Below the pieces are notes generated by a model. It was not told where the DNA came from. It saw nothing but the letters and a program-made list of their open reading frames with translations, and did no database searches. A program made the translations under genes and the position numbers. DNA of 6,826 nucleotides, from positions 1 to 6,826 of the forward strand of contig JABMPV010000004.1 in assembly GCA_013202595.1 (NCBI GenBank), read 5' to 3'. Within the stretch, counting starts at the first letter, position 1; each line of letters begins with the position of its first letter. This DNA is from a bacterium. Its GTDB lineage: Bacteria; Actinomycetota; Acidimicrobiia; Spongiisociales; UBA11373. Shown one piece after another: positions 6,300-6,826 of this stretch.

Positions 6300-6655
6300 C
6301 TCTGTGCCACCCCGAGCGCAGTCATCCGGATGCGAGCGGGCACGAGGCGCACAGCGGTATCGAGTCCGCCTCGCAGCGTCACCAGCGCATCCGGAGTGCC
6401 CCGCCAATGCTCATCGATGACGTCATCGCCTGCCGACTCGATCAGGATGTGGAGCGCCAGCGCAATCACCAGAGCGTCGTCCACCTTGCCGAGAAAGCGA
6501 ATCCGGTCGGGCACGAGGTCGATGGGGGCCACGGCATACGCAGCAGCCATTCCGGCAGCCAAACGCGCCCGCGGGGGCACGCGCTTGTCCAAGAGCAGGC
6601 GGCCGACCAGTCGGACGGCATCCGGCAACGATCCGACCATTTCACCAAGGGTCAC
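6296..6655 (-). CDS. DUF1232 family protein
   Basis: A 119-residue protein of unknown function. Its centre (about residues 28-70) has the DUF1232 signature: PRARLAAGMAAAYAVAPIDL, then VPD and FLGKVDDALVIALAL, where the P-I-D-L-(I/V)-P-D and G-x-(L/V)-D-D elements are the conserved part. The segment is moderately hydrophobic, and some family members are membrane-associated, but no clear transmembrane helix pair is evident here. The start is GTG at 6655-6653, overlapping the stop of the upstream kinase gene (GTGA), with AGGAGG at 6665-6660 and a short 4-base spacer; an in-frame ATG at 6640 lacks a nearby ribosome site. Its stop overlaps the next start by four bases, so it is coupled on both sides. 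Nothing in the sequence shows an enzymatic role. Confidence 0.82.
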   Translation of the reverse strand: MTLGEMVGSLPDAVRLVGRLLLDKRVPPRARLAAGMAAAYAVAPIDLVPDRIRFLGKVDDALVIALALHILIESAGDDVIDEHWRGTPDALVTLRGGLDTAVRLVPARIRMTALGVAQR

Positions 6656-6826
6656 ACGGCCTCCTCTCTGGCAATGATGGCAGCCCCCACGAGTCCCGCG
6701 TCGGAACCGAACCTCGCAACTCGCACCGGAGGGGCCGACCGGTGGCCGGGGCCGGGGATCCGGGCGCTCAGTTCCGATCTGGCCGAGTCCAGCAGCAGGT
6801 CGCCCGCCGCAGAGGGGCCGCCACCC
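6652..6826 (-). CDS. ROK-family sugar kinase, probable glucokinase, C-terminal fragment
   Basis: The last 57 codons of a gene entering from the right edge; the start, the ATP-binding site and the catalytic Asp/zinc motifs are outside the window. The visible end contains a glycine-rich turn followed by SAAGDLLLDSARSELSARI and closes with RVARFGSDAGLVGAAIIARE, where the D-A-G-L-V-G-A-A block is the typical C-terminal signature of ROK glucokinases and related N-acetylhexosamine or mannose kinases. Glucokinase phosphorylates glucose to glucose-6-phosphate in the cytosol. The frame ends at TGA 6654-6652, overlapping the DUF1232 start by four bases, so it leads the operon part seen here. Substrate cannot be fixed from this fragment; glucokinase is favoured because a glucan phosphorylase lies nearby. 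It is too short and too close to the edge for a full-length call. Confidence 0.78.
   Translation of the reverse strand, partial: GGGPSAAGDLLLDSARSELSARIPGPGHRSAPPVRVARFGSDAGLVGAAIIAREEAV

Noticed and set aside
1..6826. CRISPR array, insertion sequence, phage or defence genes, tRNA or rRNA
   Set aside because: No spaced direct repeats, terminal inverted repeats, transposase motifs or RNA-gene signatures were seen; every long stretch is explained by metabolic or conserved genes.

Overview
This 6.8 kb window is gene-dense, high-GC chromosomal DNA of an ordinary housekeeping kind. The gene order (fabD first in a type II fatty acid synthesis cluster), the strongly GC-biased codons, the compact alpha-glucan phosphorylase with an N-terminal DUF3417-like region, and the ROK-glucokinase-type tail suggest a high-GC Gram-positive relative (Actinomycetota, perhaps an uncultured or Acidimicrobiia-like lineage). 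That placement is inference; no rRNA or tRNA gene is present to test it.

Left part (1-3203, all minus strand, transcribed right to left): a tight FAS-II operon fabD-fabH-fabG-acpP-fabF. FabD loads malonyl onto ACP, FabH makes the first C-C bond from acyl-CoA and malonyl-ACP, FabG reduces the 3-keto product, AcpP carries the chain, and FabF (cut off at the window edge after 62 codons) elongates. The junctions are 2-12 bp gaps or a 1-base stop/start overlap, so the set reads as one transcript with coupled translation. The dehydratase (FabZ/FabA) and enoyl reductase (FabI) are not in the window.

Middle (3204-3334): a 131-bp divergent spacer that must hold the start signals for both the fab operon and the phosphorylase gene. 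It carries a perfect 12-bp palindrome just before the phosphorylase gene and small hairpin-forming repeats in the presumed fabD leader. Right of it (3335-5434, plus strand) is a complete 699-residue alpha-glucan (glycogen/maltodextrin) phosphorylase.

Right part (5622-6826, minus strand): a second tight operon whose genes overlap by 4 bases each: the C-terminal end of a ROK-family sugar kinase (probably glucokinase), a DUF1232 protein, and a four-helix membrane protein with a LiaF-like C-terminal domain. It converges on the phosphorylase gene across a 187-bp gap with no clear terminator. Phosphorylase (glucose-1-phosphate from glucan) and a glucokinase-like kinase (glucose-6-phosphate from glucose) lying close together suggest a local focus on glucan and glucose use next to lipid synthesis.

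I see no tRNA or rRNA gene, transposon, CRISPR array, phage gene or defence island, and no convincing undescribed system. The most useful leads are the palindrome in the divergent spacer, the coupled kinase-DUF1232-LiaF-like operon, and the C-terminal extension of FabH.
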